A stretch of 64,000 bases of DNA, from assembly GCA_020086605.1 (NCBI GenBank), contig JACBWW010000023.1, positions 3,626,890 through 3,690,889 of the forward strand, written 5' to 3'. Below are positions 61,430 through 64,000 of the stretch, piece by piece; the stretch's first letter is position 1, and each line of letters starts with the position of its first letter. The DNA is from Lanius collurio (taxonomy: Eukaryota; Chordata; Aves; Passeriformes; Laniidae). A program made the translations under genes and the position numbers. Below the pieces are notes generated by a model, which was given only the letters and a program-made list of their open reading frames with translations, did not search any database and had not been told where the DNA came from.

Positions 61430-62390
61430 CAATGTGCCTCTGCCTGTGCCAGGCACACTGCCAAGGTGGCATGCACTCTCTCTTTACCATCTCCTCTCCT
61501 GCCACAGCGGCACTGCTGCGTCTCTCTACCACCTCCTCCAGGTCCAAGCCCTTCTCCTTCCCCCATTCCATCCCTAAAGGAGAAAGGGCACAGCCCTGAC
61601 TCCCCAAATCTCCTCTACTGCGATCCTGCGGCCTATGCCAAGTAAGATGTTGTGTAATCTTATAAAAACAAGGCAAATACTATATTCAAATGAGATTTAT
61701 TTACAAAGCAGCTGGCAAAAGAGCTTTTATTTGCTCAGCATGGCCGTTGCTGGCAGAGGGCAAATGCTGTGAGCAGCAGAGCTGTGCTCACATCAGCCTG
61801 TGCTGGAGCTGCAGCCTTGTCCTCAGGAGGACACGCTGCACCCTGGGGGCAGAGGTGCAAACTTTTGGGCACAAGGAATTTAGAAGGTGATATGGTCTGA
61901 TGTTTTCTTCTAGGTGAGAACCTGTCTTCTCAGCCTGTCTGTCCCCGGAGCCATCCCCCATCAAACCTTCTTGGGTTCATTCCCTCTCTCTTCTCCCCTC
62001 CCTTGCAGGATTCCAGTGCGCCTGGCAAGGAGCAAGTGGTGAAAGGCACGTGCCACTCTCCCCCTGTGCCACTTGAGCTCCTTGCAGGCCCCAGCAGGCT
62101 TCCTGGTGCTTCTGACTGCAGATCCAACTAAGATCCAGTCACATCTGGAGATAAAATCATGAAGCAGCTCCATAGGTGCTTTGTTACTGGGAGTTCTGCA
62201 GTGCCAAAGACTGTAAACCTGTACATTTCCAGCCAAAGCTGCTTATGTTAAAACCCTTTAAAAATGTGTTTATTTTATACTGCACTGACAATTATTAGAT
62301 ACTGTATTAGCAATAAGTTTAGTTATAATTATCCACAGCATCAGTGTCATCCATCTCACACCTGACCAAGAGTCTTCTCTCTATGAGTCT
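61430..62390. other. No recognised gene
   Basis: Mixed sequence containing an AATAAA on the minus strand near 61691. Open frames here have no features I can assign. Confidence 0.5.
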
Positions 62391-62396
62391 GCCACA

Positions 62397-62963
62397 ATCC
62401 CCAGTGTTATCTGGGCCAAAGTACCACCACGGTAATGTATTGGCTATCAGATGGTCATCCATGATCATCATAAGGGTGTCACTGGCTTCATGATAAGGGT
62501 TTAGAGTATTAGCTACCCAATTCCAGTGGCAGGGGACATGGTGGGACTTCAAGTAATGGTTAAGGCTGGCTATAAAAGCTCCAGGTGCTTCACAGAGGTG
62601 GACAGAATTCAGTTCTCCGTCCTGAAGAGCTTCTTCAGGGAGAAGAGAAAAACTGCACAGGATCTCATGAAATTTGCACCATGCCTGGGTACAGAGTTCA
62701 GCGTTCACAGATTTCTTTGCATGTAAAATTATTTTCTCTGCTTTATTGGTAAATGAGGGGTGCTGATACCAATCATCCCAGGTTCTTATCACTCGGTTCT
62801 TCATTCATCAAGTCCTTCAGAATAAGTGAAATTCCATGTGATCACATGTGAAAGCCTTCACTGGCTTAGTGTTGTAGTGCAGGGACTTCCAGAGCTTAGC
62901 ATAAGAAAACTTCTTCATAAAGACCTTACCAGTTTCAGAAAGAACTTCAGGACTGAACTTTTC
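62397..62963 (-). pseudogene. CMTR2: CMTR2-derived pseudogene, N-terminal part only
   Basis: CMTR2 methylates the 2'-O of the second transcribed nucleotide of mRNA caps. This copy keeps residues equivalent to about 18-195 of the ~770-residue human protein. Recognisable pieces are [49 protein letters not shown], the SAM-loop [20 protein letters not shown] and [15 protein letters not shown]. The frame is broken near 62826 and again near 62785 ([16 protein letters not shown] lies in a different frame), and the FSYAK-FTCDH interval is scrambled. Homology stops abruptly after GPDNTGD at 62397, so most of the Rossmann fold and the later catalytic residues are absent. Human CMTR2 coding sequence is in one exon, so lack of introns does not show retroposition. 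It could be a retrocopy or a segmental duplicate. Confidence 0.85.
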
Positions 62964-63079
62964 AAGGTTTGTCTTCTGAGGAATGTATGGATGATTCAAT
63001 TTCGTTATCCTCAGATGAAGTTTGAAGGTCGGCAGTATCACTGGAGAAGAAATCATTGTCATTTTGATCACACAGGTAC

Positions 63080-63890
63080 AGAAATAGGCAAGGTTTTTTT
63101 AAAAAATAACAATTTTTCCTGCTTAACCTCTGTATTCCAGAACAGGAAAGAAATGCTTCATGGATTCACGCACCAACAAGGAAAGTAAATGAGGGCTATC
63201 CTAAATAAAGCCATTTGGAAATCAGGAGGGTCACCAGTTTAATCGCCCTTCTTGCTATTGCAAGTGAAGAGGAGCTGGCTGGTGCTTGACCCTTTACTGA
63301 CTCTGAATACTCTATCTACTTTATAGGTATAAACACTTAAATACAAATATCTCTCTCTGTCACGAGAGAACACACCACAAGCTCTCCAAGTTCAGCGAGT
63401 GGCCCAGAAATCTTATCACCTGACTATGGCAATATCTATCTGAGAGCTCAAAGTATGGAGGGTGGGGTGGCCACGAGTAAAGACAGCTTTGAGAGGGAGC
63501 ACAGCTACAGCTCCTCCAATTTCCCCAAGTAGGAACAACTCTCCCAGACCCAGCATGATGCTGGGGGACCCCCTCAGCTGAAGAAGCCCTGGAAAGATGC
63601 TGGACACTAGCCTGTGAGCAAAACTGCTTTTCTCTGCTCAGCAATACAGCTCTCTGCCAGGCCACTGTAAACACTTCCCTTTCCCAACTGGAAAAATCAT
63701 GCAACTGATTGATGCAAGGATGTTACTGCTTAAGTGAGCATTCCTCATCCCTGGGGCAGCAACCAAAGCTCTCCAGCATCTTTGAGTAGGAGCCACAGGA
63801 TATGATTTTTGTGTGCACTAAGAGTCCTTGGCTTCTGCTGAAACTGAGAGACCCCAACTGTATCATCACCTTAACAAAGAAAAGTCAAAA
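63080..63890. other. No recognised gene
   Basis: Mixed sequence upstream of the CMTR2-like copy. I see no repeat family or coding exon that I can support. Confidence 0.5.
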
Positions 63891-63893
63891 GAC

Positions 63894-63971
63894 CTTTTGG
63901 AGCTCCTCAAGGTCTTGCTGCTGTCGCTCTTCTGTCTCTTTCTGAGTAATTTGCATTTGGTGGAGAAGGTG
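63894..63971 (-). other. Coiled-coil-like open segment at window edge
   Basis: Minus strand reads HLLHQMQITQKETEERQQQD followed by LEELQK, a heptad-like Gln/Glu-rich helix, ending AAG|GTCTTT at a weak donor. There is no AG acceptor between it and the window edge. It may be part of an exon continuing beyond the window, or chance. Confidence 0.25.
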
Positions 63972-64000
63972 TCAATCACAGTGGCATAGAAATGGATGTG

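Overview
This is a vertebrate nuclear window, almost certainly from a bird. It has spliced genes with GT-AG introns and CpG-island promoters. The recognisable interspersed repeats are nearly all truncated CR1 retroposons. Three same-strand neighbours, NUTF2, EDC4 and NRN1L, match a block I know from human 16q22.1. All three lie on the minus strand, so transcription runs from high to low coordinates. Two runs of N (5020-5351 and 38598-38976) are assembly gaps.

Layout from high to low coordinate: the right end (59.6-64 kb) holds a broken CMTR2-derived copy and two short coiled-coil-like, exon-like pieces that I cannot assign. A CpG island at about 58.6-59.56 kb carries ZNF143/THAP11-like and YY1-like motifs and a plausible non-coding first exon of NUTF2. 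The NUTF2 coding exons run from 50.75 to 40.87 kb (126 aa, complete). Then comes a gene-poor stretch with the second gap, which probably hides EDC4 exon 1. EDC4 follows as 28 contiguous coding exons (35,389 to 6,862). Every exon junction keeps frame, giving 1,376 visible residues, so only the first ~26 residues are missing. NRN1L lies at 4,982-2,014 (three exons, 164 aa), with a long polypurine tract in its first intron and a gap directly upstream of its start codon. The first 1.85 kb shows no recognisable gene.

The three genes have unrelated jobs. NUTF2 carries RanGDP into the nucleus. EDC4 scaffolds the DCP1/DCP2 mRNA-decapping complex in P-bodies. NRN1L is a small secreted or GPI-anchored neuritin-like protein. 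I found no new gene system. The most useful leads are the CMTR2 pseudogene, the unassigned terminal exon with its poly(A) signal, the motif cluster in the NUTF2 island, the Gln/Glu insertion in NRN1L and a 37-nt EDC4 micro-exon.
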